From Hamadaea tsunoensis DSM 44101 (GTDB lineage: Bacteria; Actinomycetota; Actinomycetes; Mycobacteriales; Micromonosporaceae), in NCBI RefSeq assembly GCF_000428945.1, contig NZ_AUAX01000009.1, positions 186,001 through 250,000 on the forward strand: a stretch of DNA of 64,000 nt, in the 5' to 3' direction. The translations under genes were made by a program, and so were the position numbers. The notes below the pieces were generated by a model. It saw only the letters and a list, made by a program, of their open reading frames with translations. It was not told the DNA's origin and searched no databases. Below are positions 46,320 through 55,168 of the stretch, piece by piece; the stretch's first letter is position 1, and the number at the start of each line of letters is the position of its first letter.

Positions 46320-47567
46320 TCAACTGTCCCGGCCCTGGCCGGTGTAGAGGTCCAGCGGGCCGTCGAGTTCCACGGCGATCACGGTCGCGTGCGGATCGAC
46401 GTCGGCCGCCGGGGGAGCGTCGATCCAGGTCAGCCCGGGGACCTCGCCGTGCCCGCCGGTCACCCGATGGCCCAGTCGCGTACCCGTGGCGAGGACGCTG
46501 GCCGCGCGTACTCCCGTGCGGAGCCCGCGGAGGGCGAGGGCGTCGCGGACCGGATCGAAGCAGAAGAGGTAGAGGGTGCGGCCGTCGGCGGACAGCGTGC
46601 TGGGGCCGTAGTGGTGGCCCGGCGGCAGGCCGCGGACCGTGCCGAAGACGGCGCTGTCGTGCCGGCGGATCCAGTCGCCCAGGCCGATGAGGCGATCGGC
46701 CTGCTCCTGCGGGATCGTGCCGTCCTCGCGCGGGCCGACGTCGAGCAGCAGGTTGCCGCCCATGCCGATGGTCTCGGCGAAGTAGCGCACGAGCATGCGC
46801 ACGGACTTGTGGTTGGTGTCCGCGTGCTGGTAGCCCCACGAGTCGTTGACCGTGAGGCACAGCTCCCACGGGCCGTCCGGCGCGCGCATCGGCAGGCCCT
46901 GCTCGGGCGTCGCGTAGTCGCCGTGGCTCAGCATGCGCGCGTTGAGGACGGTGTCCGGGCGTACCGCGTAGATGTCGGCCGCCAGCTTGCCGAGACCCCA
47001 CTGGCTCTCGGCCCGCTCCCACTCGCCGTCGAACCACAGCAGATCCGGCCGGTACGCGCGCGTCAGCTCACCCACCTGACCGTCGCGGTACGCGAGAAAC
47101 CGTTGCCACGCCTCGGGATCGTCCGTGCCGGCCGGGGTGACGTAGGGGCTGTCGACGACGAGGGCCGGGTCGGCGTGGCGTACGGAGGCGTAGTCGGGGT
47201 GGGCCCAGTCGGAGTGCGAATAGTAGAAGCCGACCTTCAGATCCTTGTCCCGCAACGCCTGCGCGTACGGGGCGAGGAGATCGGCCGCCGTGTGCCGGTC
47301 CGAGTACGCCGTCGGCCACAGCGCGTACCCGTCGTGGTGGCGGGCGGTGAGGACGGCGTACCGGGCGCCCGCCCGCTGGAACAGCTCGGCCCAGGCGGCG
47401 GGGTCGTACTTCGCTGCCGTGAAGCCCTCGCGCTGGCGCATGTAGTCGTCGAAGGAGATCCGGCCGAGGTAGAACGACCACGACTCGGCCACGCCCTCGA
47501 CCGCGTAGATCCCCCAGTGCAGGAAGATGCCCAGTTTGGCCTCGGCGAACCAGTTCTGCATGGTCAT
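46320..47567 (-). CDS. Alpha-L-fucosidase (GH29)
   Basis: A 415-residue GH29 enzyme without a signal peptide, so probably cytoplasmic. GIFLHWGIYAVEGVAESW, ARHHDGYALW, KVGFYYSHSDW and PDLLWFDGEW (likely nucleophile Asp) are the family blocks, followed by NARMLSHGDYATPEQ and GGNLLLDVGPREDG. The C-terminal ~100 residues form the beta-sandwich. Retaining hydrolysis of alpha-L-fucosides is expected. It is divergent from an AraC regulator, which likely controls it. No sugar transporter gene is adjacent. Confidence 0.92.
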   Translation of the reverse strand: MTMQNWFAEAKLGIFLHWGIYAVEGVAESWSFYLGRISFDDYMRQREGFTAAKYDPAAWAELFQRAGARYAVLTARHHDGYALWPTAYSDRHTAADLLAPYAQALRDKDLKVGFYYSHSDWAHPDYASVRHADPALVVDSPYVTPAGTDDPEAWQRFLAYRDGQVGELTRAYRPDLLWFDGEWERAESQWGLGKLAADIYAVRPDTVLNARMLSHGDYATPEQGLPMRAPDGPWELCLTVNDSWGYQHADTNHKSVRMLVRYFAETIGMGGNLLLDVGPREDGTIPQEQADRLIGLGDWIRRHDSAVFGTVRGLPPGHHYGPSTLSADGRTLYLFCFDPVRDALALRGLRTGVRAASVLATGTRLGHRVTGGHGEVPGLTWIDAPPAADVDPHATVIAVELDGPLDLYTGQGRDS

Positions 47568-47587
47568 CTTCGTGCTCCCGTCTGGTT

Positions 47588-47599
47588 GTGATCGCTCAC
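47588..47599. promoter_or_regulatory. Inverted repeat between fucosidase and AraC genes
   Basis: GTGA-TCGC-TCAC, a 4-bp-arm palindrome in the 94-bp divergent gap. It is a weak candidate for an AraC or carbon-control operator. Confidence 0.25.
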
Positions 47600-47661
47600 G
47601 CTAGCCCGGCGCACCCCTGTCAGGCGTGGGTTGGAGCCACCACTACTGGTAACTTTCGACC

Positions 47662-48450
47662 ATGAGTGTGCTGCCGCTGGCCGGGCCGCCGGTCGTGAGC
47701 GCGGTCGGTGTGGGACTGCACGGCGTCACCTCCGACCGCGACACGTACCTGCTGCCGCAGCACTGGCAGTTGCACCTCTACAGCTACGAGGGCACCCTGA
47801 CCGCCGGCGGCACCGCGTACGCGATCCGGCCCGGCCATGTCAGCCTCGTCCCGCCGGGAACGCGGGTGGACTTCGTCTATCGTGGACGGTCGGAGCATCT
47901 CTTCTGCCATTTCCAGCCGGGCGTCTGCGATGCGGCGACCGCACCGGAGACGGCAAGCCTGCCGGTGATGCAGGACGCCGGACCGGTCGCCGCGACCTTG
48001 TCGGCCGCGTTCCACGCCGCCATCGGAGCGTTCGGGCGCCGCCCGGCGCAGGTGGCGGCCGAGATCTGGGCCGCGCTCTGGCGGGTGGCCACCCTTCCGG
48101 CGGTCCCGCCCGAGCGCGCGGAGACCCATCCGGCCGTGGCGGTGGCGATCGCGTACGTGCAGGCGCGGCTGGGGCAGCCGTTGACGGTCGCGGGGATCGC
48201 CCGGCACGCCGGGGTCTCGCAGACCCACCTGCTGCGGCTGTTCCGGGCGGCCACGGGCGAGACCGTGGTCGCGTACGTCCGGCGGCGGCGACTGGAACAG
48301 GCCGGGCACCTGCTGCGCCAGTCGACCCTCTCCATCCCGGCGATCGCCGCGACGGTCGGGATCCCCGACCTTCAGGCGTTCAACAAAGCCTGCCGCCGCG
48401 AGCTGGGCGGGTCACCCCGGGCCGTCCGCGCCCGAGCCGTTCTGGCCTGA
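47662..48450 (+). CDS. AraC-family transcriptional regulator
   Basis: A 262-residue regulator. An N-terminal cupin-like sensor (QLHLYSYEGTLTAGGTAYAIRPGHVSLVPPGTRVDFVYRG) is followed by two HTHs: VAGIARHAGVSQTHLLRLFRAATGETVVAYVRRRRLEQAGHLLR and IPAIAATVGIPDLQAFNKACRRELGGSP. The likely effector is a sugar linked to the divergent GH29 fucosidase. ATG at 47662 lacks an obvious ribosome site. Its last 39 bp overlap the convergent potassium channel gene. Confidence 0.93.
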   Translation: MSVLPLAGPPVVSAVGVGLHGVTSDRDTYLLPQHWQLHLYSYEGTLTAGGTAYAIRPGHVSLVPPGTRVDFVYRGRSEHLFCHFQPGVCDAATAPETASLPVMQDAGPVAATLSAAFHAAIGAFGRRPAQVAAEIWAALWRVATLPAVPPERAETHPAVAVAIAYVQARLGQPLTVAGIARHAGVSQTHLLRLFRAATGETVVAYVRRRRLEQAGHLLRQSTLSIPAIAATVGIPDLQAFNKACRRELGGSPRAVRARAVLA

Positions 48451-48936
48451 GCGCCGCCGGCGTACCTTCTCCGAGAGCCGGCGGCCCAGCACGCTCGCGG
48501 CCGTCGCGATGATCGCCACGTTGAACACCAGCTGTACGCACATCAGTCCGCGCGCGAACTGTCCCTGGGCGTGCACGTCCCCGTACCCGACGGTGGCCAG
48601 CGTGGTGAGCGCGTAGTAGAGGCCGTCGATGCGGGTGTTCAGCTCGGCGAACTCGCCCGGCTCGGTCGTGGCGACGACGAAGTCGGCGAGGGCGAACACC
48701 AGGACGCTGCTGATGATGGCGAGCAGCAGGCCGAGCAGGGGCGCGTCGCCGCCGTCGAGCTGGCGCCCGATCTGGCGGAGGGTGAGCCAGGCGGCCAACG
48801 CGACGCCCACGCACGTGATGAGGCCGCGGGCGACGAGGGCGATCGGCCCGCCGCTGAGGTCCACCGGCACCACGAAGTACGCCACCACCAGCAGCACGGT
48901 GGAGAAGAACGTGTGCAGCTTGGACCGGCGGCTCAT
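48412..48936 (-). CDS. Two-TM potassium channel (Ion_trans_2)
   Basis: A 174-residue protein with four hydrophobic helices: two N-terminal (FFSTVLLVVAYFVVPV, LITCVGVALAAWLTL) and an outer/inner pore pair. The pore loop carries the selectivity filter TVGYGD at residues 115-120. No RCK/TrkA-N regulatory domain follows; the tail is short and basic. It is coupled by an ATGA overlap to the upstream ClC-type channel gene, suggesting joint K+ and anion movement. Convergent overlap of 39 bp with the AraC gene. Confidence 0.92.
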   Translation of the reverse strand: MSRRSKLHTFFSTVLLVVAYFVVPVDLSGGPIALVARGLITCVGVALAAWLTLRQIGRQLDGGDAPLLGLLLAIISSVLVFALADFVVATTEPGEFAELNTRIDGLYYALTTLATVGYGDVHAQGQFARGLMCVQLVFNVAIIATAASVLGRRLSEKVRRRRSGQNGSGADGPG

Positions 48937-50216
48937 CCCGGCGCCTCGGGCCTGCCCGCGGCGGCTGCCAGGGGTTCGGCGCGGGCCGGCGGCGAAGGCG
49001 GGATGATCATTTCGGGCTTGCCGGTGACGAGCAGCCACACCGGCAGGATCGTGATGCACAGCAGCGGGATGAGCTTCATGTCCTGCACGATCGCGACGGC
49101 GAGGAAGAAGCTGAGCCAGCCCTGCTGGGTGATCGCGATGGTGACCCCGAGCAGCGCGCTCGCCACCGCCACGGCCAGCGGCATCGACGGGATGAGCCGC
49201 TGCGCGAACAGGCCCAGCGCGACGCCGATGAACGCGCCCGGGAAGATGCGCCCGCCCCGGAAACCGCAGCTGGCCGCCGTCAGCAGGGCGACGGTCTTGA
49301 CCGCGAGGATGAGCAGCAGGCCGGCGGTGGTGTACCCGGCCGCGCCGGAGACCAGCTGCCCCATCTGCTCCTCGCCCTTGAAGAGCGTGATCATGCCGCC
49401 GACCGCGCCGAGCAGGCCGAGCACGAACCCGCCGGCCACCAGCCGGGGCAAGGCGTTCGGCACCTTCTCGAACAGCCGGTACGCGTACGGGAAGGCGTAG
49501 ACGAGACCGAGACCGAGCAGCGCCCCGGCCATGCCCACCACCGACGACGTGAGCAGGTCGGCGAAGTGGAAGGTGTCGTAGGGCGGCAACGACACCGACA
49601 TGGTGGGAGCGTTCAGCACATCGGTCGTGAGGGCACCGGCCCCGGCCGCGACGAGCGGGGCGAAGAGCTTGTCCCACAACGGCTGCTTGCGGTCGCCGCC
49701 GATCATCTCGGAGAGCAGCAGGGCGGCGCCGACCGGCGTGCCGAACAGCGCTCCGACGGTGCCCGCGATGGCCAGGCCCATCCAGCCCTGGACCGAGTCC
49801 TTGCCCGTCAGGCGTACGCCGACCGCGCACGCGAGCGCGACGTTCGCCATGGTGATCGGGTTCTCCGGACCGAGGCTGACGCCGCCGGCGAGCGCGAGGA
49901 CCGCGGCGAGCAGGATCGTCGGCACCAAGCCCACCGGCACGGGCGGGCCGCCGAGCCCCTCCTTCGCGGGGTCGGGTCCGGCGTGACCGGGCAGGAAGAC
50001 GACGACCAGGCCGACCGCGGCGCCGGTGACCGTCAGCAGGATGATCCGCCACCACCACGCCTCGCGCCCGTCCCACAGCACGTGCTCGATCTTGTCCGCG
50101 ACGTACGTGAGCAGCAGCAGTACCAGGCTGCTGACGACGCCGACGACCAGCGCCGCCGGGGCGGTGGCGAGCAGCCGGCGGGCGGTGGAGCGGACGGGGG
50201 CGGCGGCGGCCGTCAT
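48933..50216 (-). CDS. ClC-type ion channel, YfeO-like
   Basis: A 427-residue polytopic protein of the ClC fold. The gating-Glu motif GxEGP appears as GVSLGPENPITMANV, and the later GxFxP motif as GFRGGRIFPGAFIGVALG. The pattern is closest to the E. coli YfeO branch (ion channel protein of unknown selectivity). There is no CBS pair; the C-terminus is a short Pro/Ala tail. ATG 50216. First in a two-gene operon with a potassium channel. Whether it conducts chloride, fluoride or another anion is not decidable. Confidence 0.85.
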   Translation of the reverse strand: MTAAAAPVRSTARRLLATAPAALVVGVVSSLVLLLLTYVADKIEHVLWDGREAWWWRIILLTVTGAAVGLVVVFLPGHAGPDPAKEGLGGPPVPVGLVPTILLAAVLALAGGVSLGPENPITMANVALACAVGVRLTGKDSVQGWMGLAIAGTVGALFGTPVGAALLLSEMIGGDRKQPLWDKLFAPLVAAGAGALTTDVLNAPTMSVSLPPYDTFHFADLLTSSVVGMAGALLGLGLVYAFPYAYRLFEKVPNALPRLVAGGFVLGLLGAVGGMITLFKGEEQMGQLVSGAAGYTTAGLLLILAVKTVALLTAASCGFRGGRIFPGAFIGVALGLFAQRLIPSMPLAVAVASALLGVTIAITQQGWLSFFLAVAIVQDMKLIPLLCITILPVWLLVTGKPEMIIPPSPPARAEPLAAAAGRPEAPG

Positions 50217-50317
50217 GCGTGCGGGTTCGGCCGGAAGCGCGTAGTCAGCGGCGTCATGCCATCAAAATAGATGAAACCGGACAGACGTGATGGCAGAACT
50301 CCGGATAACCTGTACCG

Positions 50318-51487
50318 GTGATCAAGACCCTCGCGGTCGAGAACTACCGGTCGCTGCGTCGCCTGGTCCTGCCGCTCGGCCGGCTCACGGTGGTCACCGG
50401 CGCGAACGGCACCGGCAAGTCCAGCCTCTACCGGGCGCTCCGGCTGCTCGCCGACGCCGCCCGCGACGGTGCCGTGGCCGCGCTCGCCGCCGAGGGCGGT
50501 CTCCCGTCGACCCTGTGGGCCGGCCCGGAACAGCCCGTCCGCGACGGGAAACGGGCACAGGGCACCGTGCGTACGGGGCCGGTGCGGCTGCTGCTCGGCT
50601 ATGCCGGGGACGACTTCGGCTACGCCCTCGACCTCGGCCCGCCGGTCGGCGGGGCGTCCGCCTTCGCGCTCGACCCCGAGATCAAGTGCGAGTCGATCTG
50701 GGCCGGGCCGGTGCTGCGGCCGGCGACCCTGCTCACCGAGCGGACCGGCACGTCCGTACGCCTCCGCGACGACAAGGGCGCGTGGCGCAAGGGAGTCCTC
50801 CGCGTCCCCTTGTTCGACAGCATCCTCAGCGAACTGGCCGACCCCGGCAACGCCCCGGACGTCCTGCGCGTACGCGAGCGGATGCGGTCCTGGCGTTTCT
50901 ACGACCATGTACGCACCGACCGCGACGCGCCGGCCCGCGTACCCCGGATCGGGACGCGTACGCCGGTGTTGAGCCACGACGGTGCGGATCTCGCGGCGGC
51001 CTGGGAGACGATCCGGGAGATCGGCGACCACGCGGCGCTCGACGAGGCGGTCGACCGCGCCTTCCCCGGCAGCCGGGTCGAGGTACGCGCCGACGACGCC
51101 CGCTTCGAACTCCTGCTGCGCCAGCCGGGGCTGCTGCGGCCGCTCTCGGCGGCCGAACTGTCCGACGGGACGCTGCGCTACCTGCTGTGGGTGGCGGCGT
51201 TGCTGACCCCGCGGCCGCCCGCGCTGCTCGTGTTGAACGAGCCGGAGACGAGCCTGCACCCGGACCTGTTGCGGCCCTTGGCGGGGCTGGTCGCCGGCGC
51301 GGCCGCGACCACCCAGCTGTTCGTGGTGACCCACGCGCGGGCGTTCGCGTCGGCGCTGGAGGTCGAGGCCGAGCGGGCCGGGGTGGACCTCGCCCTGCGG
51401 GAGCTGGTCAAGGAGGGCGGCCGGACGCTCGTCGAGGGCCAGGGCCGCCTCGACGAACCTCTCTGGTACTGGCCCACCCGCGCCTGA
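50318..51487 (+). CDS. AAA/ABC-type ATPase (RecF/SMC-like, AAA_21)
   Basis: A 389-residue ATPase. The N-terminal VENYRSLRRLVLPLGRLTVVTGANGTGKSSL is a RecF-like start with Walker A GANGTGKS. The signature region LSAAELSDGTLRYLLWVAAL and Walker B LLVLNEPETSLHP are near the C-terminus, with the H-loop as VVTHARAF. Single-gene members of this group occur both as housekeeping and as OLD-like defence ATPases. There is no TOPRIM domain here and no partner nuclease next to it, so a defence role is not supported. GTG 50318 is divergent from the ClC gene. Confidence 0.85.
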   Translation: MIKTLAVENYRSLRRLVLPLGRLTVVTGANGTGKSSLYRALRLLADAARDGAVAALAAEGGLPSTLWAGPEQPVRDGKRAQGTVRTGPVRLLLGYAGDDFGYALDLGPPVGGASAFALDPEIKCESIWAGPVLRPATLLTERTGTSVRLRDDKGAWRKGVLRVPLFDSILSELADPGNAPDVLRVRERMRSWRFYDHVRTDRDAPARVPRIGTRTPVLSHDGADLAAAWETIREIGDHAALDEAVDRAFPGSRVEVRADDARFELLLRQPGLLRPLSAAELSDGTLRYLLWVAALLTPRPPALLVLNEPETSLHPDLLRPLAGLVAGAAATTQLFVVTHARAFASALEVEAERAGVDLALRELVKEGGRTLVEGQGRLDEPLWYWPTRA

Positions 51488-51520
51488 CCCCCGCGTCTCG
51501 CCCTCCGGGCGCGCCCCTCC

Positions 51521-51599
51521 AAGATCCCGTTTGGATCAGGTTTTCGCACGTAATCTTGGGCCAAGATTCGGGTGATTTCCCTGATCCGAACGGGATCAA
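51521..51599. repeat. 79-bp palindromic intergenic element, copy C
   Basis: The first 56 bases (51521-51576) are identical to copy B. The right outer arm (51580-51599) differs from copy B at a few bases, giving 17 of 20 complementary arm positions. It lies between the 3' ends of the convergent ATPase and transglutaminase-like genes, as copy A does between its neighbours. A short run of degenerate direct repeats (gggtcaaG-like, 51597-51655) follows it. Confidence 0.9.
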
Positions 51600-51635
51600 G
51601 GAGCGGGCTCAAGAAGCGGGGTCAAGGGAGCGGGG

Positions 51636-52505
51636 TCAAGAGAGCGGAGTCAGGGTGTCGATACGGGGGCCGGTGGCCGGGGAGTGACACTCCACAGTGG
51701 CCGGTACGCGTAGCCGCTCATCCGCCCGGTACCACTCGCCCAGTTCATCGTACTTCTCCGCGACCAGCAGGTCCGCCAGCCGGTCGAGGAGTTCCCCGTC
51801 GACGTCTCCGGGGCCGTCCTCGGGCGACGGCATCGCGCCCCAGCCGTCCCAGAGCAGCGTCTCGTCACGCATCACGTGGGCCGCTTCGAGGTACACGTAC
51901 ATCCCGATCAGCCACACCCCGCACAGATGCGGCAGCGTGGGCGAGACGCCGTACCGGGCCGGGTCGAGGGCGCCGGACCGGTATCCCTGCCACACCTGCG
52001 CGGCGGTGGCGAAACGCGTACCGAACGGGGGCATGTCCTGCGGGTCGAAATCCCAGTCCCCGGCCGGATCGAGCTGCGGGTCGGCGCGTACCCAGCGGTC
52101 GCCGTCCCAGACCTCGGCGATCACGTGGTCGTGGTGGAAGCCGGCCTCGAAGTAGTCGGCGAACCCGATCCGGCTGCGCGCGGGTACGCCGTGCGCCCGC
52201 AGGATCGCGACGGTCAGCAGGGTGAAATCGCGACAGCAGCCCGCCACCCGGTCGGCGAGCGGCCGGGGCACGTCCAGCGCGTACGCGTGCCGGGCCTGGT
52301 CGGTCGCGAGGATCCGGCTGACCCAGCGGTTGTCGATCTCGGCGAGCCGCTCCGGTGACAGCGCGACCTGGGATCCGACGTAGTGCAGCAGGATGTTGCG
52401 GGCCACGGCCGACGCGCCGGCCAGGTCGGCCGGGGCGGCTGCGAGCAGTCCGGCGTACGGGCCGGGGTCGCTGAAACGGGAGTGTCCGGCGTAGTTCTCA
52501 GGCAT
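51636..52505 (-). CDS. Transglutaminase-like protein
   Basis: A 289-residue soluble protein with a transglutaminase/protease fold core: GCCRDFTLLTVAILRAHGVPARSR (nucleophile Cys90 or Cys91), HHDHVIAEVW (His127) and WVRADPQLD (Asp142), giving a Cys-His-Asp triad. The last 120 residues are helical and unrecognised. Typical partners are unknown in this family. ATG 52505 overlaps the previous gene by eight bases, so the two are probably coupled. Confidence 0.85.
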   Translation of the reverse strand: MPENYAGHSRFSDPGPYAGLLAAAPADLAGASAVARNILLHYVGSQVALSPERLAEIDNRWVSRILATDQARHAYALDVPRPLADRVAGCCRDFTLLTVAILRAHGVPARSRIGFADYFEAGFHHDHVIAEVWDGDRWVRADPQLDPAGDWDFDPQDMPPFGTRFATAAQVWQGYRSGALDPARYGVSPTLPHLCGVWLIGMYVYLEAAHVMRDETLLWDGWGAMPSPEDGPGDVDGELLDRLADLLVAEKYDELGEWYRADERLRVPATVECHSPATGPRIDTLTPLS

Positions 52506-53241
52506 GCACGAAGCCTCGACCCTGCCCCAGGGGCAAGGTAAAGGCCCGCAGCCGAGGGCTCAGCACCCGCGCGTTCTCCGCCGCCGCCGCGGCTTCGGCG
52601 CGCAGTCCCACCGCCCGCTCGTGCGCCTCCTCGGCCGCCGTCCATGCGGCCCGCTCCCGCTCGATGCTCGCCGCGTGCGCGCTGCGCGCCGCGTCGCGTA
52701 CGGCCAGGCGCAGGACGCGCTCCTGCTCGACCGGGTGCAGCTTCGGGTTCCATCCGTTGCGGCCGGCGAGGGCGTCGCTGAGGGCGAACAGCGGCAGCTC
52801 GTTGCGCGAGCACGCCGCCATCGCCGCGCGGTGCAGGAAACGCTCGCGGCTCGCGTACTCCGCGGGAGTGCGCGCGGTCCGCGGCACCGGCAGCCGGCTC
52901 GCCGCGGTCAGCCGCCCCGCCGCGCGGTCGGCGGCGTCGAAGACCCGCCACGCCCGCTCCACGTCCGCCTGCGCCGCGAGCCACTTGCCACGGTGCAGGC
53001 GCGCGCCCGTCGTGGCCCGGTCCGCGGCCGCCGTCATCTCCTCCGCATAGCGCTCCCATTCCCGTGTACGCGTAGCCAGCCGCTCCAGATCCGGCGTCAC
53101 CGGCCGCACGGTGACGCGGTTGCGGCGGAGCGGGACGACGATGCCGGCGATGCCGACGGCCGCGACGGCGAGCAGCAGGAGCCAGAGCCCGGCCAGACCG
53201 GGTACGCCGAGCAGGAACTGGTGGACGAGAGTACGCGTCAT
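52498..53241 (-). CDS. Unknown single-TM protein with long helical domain
   Basis: A 247-residue protein. One transmembrane helix (LGVPGLAGLWLLLLAVAAVGIAGIVV) lies at residues 12-37, followed by an Arg/Glu/Ala-rich, mainly helical cytoplasmic or periplasmic domain with repeated heptad-like stretches (TREWERYAEEMTAAADRAT; SIERERAAWTAAEEAHERAVGLRAEAAAAAENA). I do not recognise it. ATG 53241; a longer frame to 53337 has no support. It overlaps the transglutaminase-like gene by eight bases, so they may work together. Confidence 0.7.
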   Translation of the reverse strand: MTRTLVHQFLLGVPGLAGLWLLLLAVAAVGIAGIVVPLRRNRVTVRPVTPDLERLATRTREWERYAEEMTAAADRATTGARLHRGKWLAAQADVERAWRVFDAADRAAGRLTAASRLPVPRTARTPAEYASRERFLHRAAMAACSRNELPLFALSDALAGRNGWNPKLHPVEQERVLRLAVRDAARSAHAASIERERAAWTAAEEAHERAVGLRAEAAAAAENARVLSPRLRAFTLPLGQGRGFVHA

Positions 53242-53306
53242 GGCGAAGACCTCAAGGGGTGAAGGGGTGTGCGGTGACAAGGGGGACGTGCATGAAGGGG
53301 AGCTGC

Positions 53307-53585
53307 TCAGCGCTCCGGAGGTCCCCTGACACCCCATGCCGCGACGGCGATGCCCGCGACGGTCTTCTTGAGGTCCACAAACGACGGACGGGCCGGCTCC
53401 GCGGTCCGTCCGGACGGGACGGCCGGCTCCAGGTCGGCCGCGACGTTCGCCAGGCGCACGGCGACGACGGCCGCATTCCTTGTGGCGGTGGGATTCTGGG
53501 CGGCGGTCGCCGGACCGGCGGCGAGTCCCACAGCGAGGGTGGCGGTGGCCAGTCCGGTCAGCAACCGGCTCACGAGTCGCGCCAT
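53307..53585 (-). CDS. Small secreted protein
   Basis: A 92-residue protein with a signal peptide (MARLVSRLLTGLATATLAVGLAAGPATA, cleavage probably after ATA) and a 60-residue mature part containing VRLANVAADLEP and SFVDLKKTVAGIAVAAWGV. No Cys. Family unknown. It lies between the Ser/Thr kinase gene (93 bp upstream) and the single-TM gene, all on one strand. Longer readings of this frame are shadows of the kinase gene. Confidence 0.55.
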   Translation of the reverse strand: MARLVSRLLTGLATATLAVGLAAGPATAAQNPTATRNAAVVAVRLANVAADLEPAVPSGRTAEPARPSFVDLKKTVAGIAVAAWGVRGPPER

Positions 53586-53677
53586 CACCCGCGCCAGACG
53601 GCGCGCGGGACGAGCGGACAGCGCGGAGACCACGAACGCGAACATACCTCGCCCGTGCGCCCCGCGCATCTTTTCGG

Positions 53678-55072
53678 TCAGGAGATGCGATCCAACAGGG
53701 CGATGAGGATCTGGGCCGTGGTCTGGTTCAGCTTGCCCTGGTCGGCCAGATCCTGAATCTTGCCGCGCAGGTCCGCCACCTGCTTCGGCAGCCGGGATCC
53801 GTTGCGGTCCAGCTCTTTGCGAACGTCGGAGACCTTGTCCCGCAACTGGTGCGCGGCGTCGTCGCGGACCGCGCCGGCCAGATCGGCCGTGTCGAGCACG
53901 TTCTCGAACTGGCCGATGACGTCGGCCACAGTGGCCGGATTCTTCGACGGGCTCGGCGAGGTCCGCGGTTTCGCCTTGGCCGACGGGCTCGTGGCGGCCG
54001 GCGGCTTCGCCGTGCCCGTGGAGCCCGACGGGCCGCCCGACAACGCCCCCATCACGGCCAGGACGGCGGCCGCCCCGATCACGGTCACCAGGAACGTCGG
54101 CAGGAAGCGGCCGCGGCGGCGACGGCGTACCGGCCGGGTGTAGTCCACAATGGAGGTACGCTTCGGCGCCGCCGGCGGGGGCCGGTGGGGCGAGGTCGCG
54201 TTCGGAGCGGCCGGCATCGGAGCGGTGGGGATCGCCGCGGTCGCCGTCACCGTCGGGTGCGCCGTGGTGCCGGGCTGCGCGGCGATCTCGGCGGCGAGGG
54301 CGGCCACCTGGACGGCGGCCGGCCGCTGGGCGGGATCGGGCTGCAGGCACGCCCGCAGCAACCGGTCCAACGACGTCGGCGCGGGTACGCCCAGCGGCGG
54401 CACCGGTCGCGGCGTCGTGGCCAGGGACCGCGCGTCCTCCCACGTGTTCACCGGCCACGGCGGCCGTCCGGTGAGCATCTCGTGCAGGACGATGCCCAGC
54501 GCGTACACGTCGGCGGGTGTGCCCTCGGTGCCGGAGAGCTGTTCGGGGGCGGCGTAGCCCGGCGTGCCGTAGAGCGGGCCCTCCGGGCCGGGCCCGTACG
54601 CGGCGATGCCGAAGTCGAGGACCTTGACGCCGGTCGGCGTGAGCATGATGTTGGCCGGCTTGACGTCGCGGTGCCGGATGCCGCGCTGGTGCGCCTCGGC
54701 GAGGGCGGCGGCGACCTGGCGGGCGACGGTGGCGGCCTCGCGCCAGGGCAGCGGGCCGCGCTTGAGCCGGGCGGCGAGGTCCTCGCCCGGCGCGTACTCC
54801 AGCACGAGATAGGGGATGTCGCCGGTCTCGCCGTAGTCGTGGACCTGCGCGACGTTCGGGTGCGACAGCTGGGCGACGGCGCGGGCCTCCCGCAGCACCG
54901 CCTGCCAGAGGGCAGGATCGGCCGCGGTGGCGGGACTGAGCGCCTTCACGGCGACCGGGCGGCCGAGCACGTCGTCCTGGGCCCGCCACACCTCGGACAT
55001 GCCGCCGCTGCCGATCCGCTCCACGAGAACGAAGCGGTCGTTCAGCCGAAGGCCCGGGACGAACGCTGGCAT
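53678..55072 (-). CDS. Receptor-type Ser/Thr protein kinase (PknB family)
   Basis: A 464-residue kinase. Glycine loop GSGGMSEV (21-28), catalytic Lys43 (VAVK), HRDVKPAN with Asp136, DFG (153-155) and APE (175-177) are intact, so it should be active. A Pro/Ala/Thr juxtamembrane linker and one transmembrane helix (FLPTFLVTVIGAAAVLAVMGAL) follow. The extracellular domain is a short helical bundle (VIGQFENVLDTADLAGAVRDD to the C-terminus) rather than PASTA repeats, with a FIVAR-like look. The signal it reads is unknown. An inverted repeat lies just upstream (55103-55149). Confidence 0.95.
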   Translation of the reverse strand: MPAFVPGLRLNDRFVLVERIGSGGMSEVWRAQDDVLGRPVAVKALSPATAADPALWQAVLREARAVAQLSHPNVAQVHDYGETGDIPYLVLEYAPGEDLAARLKRGPLPWREAATVARQVAAALAEAHQRGIRHRDVKPANIMLTPTGVKVLDFGIAAYGPGPEGPLYGTPGYAAPEQLSGTEGTPADVYALGIVLHEMLTGRPPWPVNTWEDARSLATTPRPVPPLGVPAPTSLDRLLRACLQPDPAQRPAAVQVAALAAEIAAQPGTTAHPTVTATAAIPTAPMPAAPNATSPHRPPPAAPKRTSIVDYTRPVRRRRRGRFLPTFLVTVIGAAAVLAVMGALSGGPSGSTGTAKPPAATSPSAKAKPRTSPSPSKNPATVADVIGQFENVLDTADLAGAVRDDAAHQLRDKVSDVRKELDRNGSRLPKQVADLRGKIQDLADQGKLNQTTAQILIALLDRIS

Positions 55073-55102
55073 ACGCCCAGTTTGCCCCGTGCCGTCAAAC
55101 GA

Positions 55103-55149
55103 TGCGGCACATTCAGGTCACGGTCATGCCGCGAACCGAATGTGCCGCA
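55103..55149. promoter_or_regulatory. Perfect 12-bp inverted repeat between oppF and the kinase gene
   Basis: TGCGGCACATTC (55103-55114) and GAATGTGCCGCA (55138-55149) are exact reverse complements separated by 23 bases. It sits in the 96-bp gap after the opp operon and before the kinase start, so it could be an operator for the kinase gene or a terminator for opp. Confidence 0.55.
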
Positions 55150-55168
55150 GTCGGGTGTTTCGGGTATC

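Noticed and set aside
50318-51487. Anti-phage defence ATPase
   Set aside because: The ATPase has no TOPRIM or nuclease domain and no adjacent nuclease, methylase or reverse transcriptase gene.
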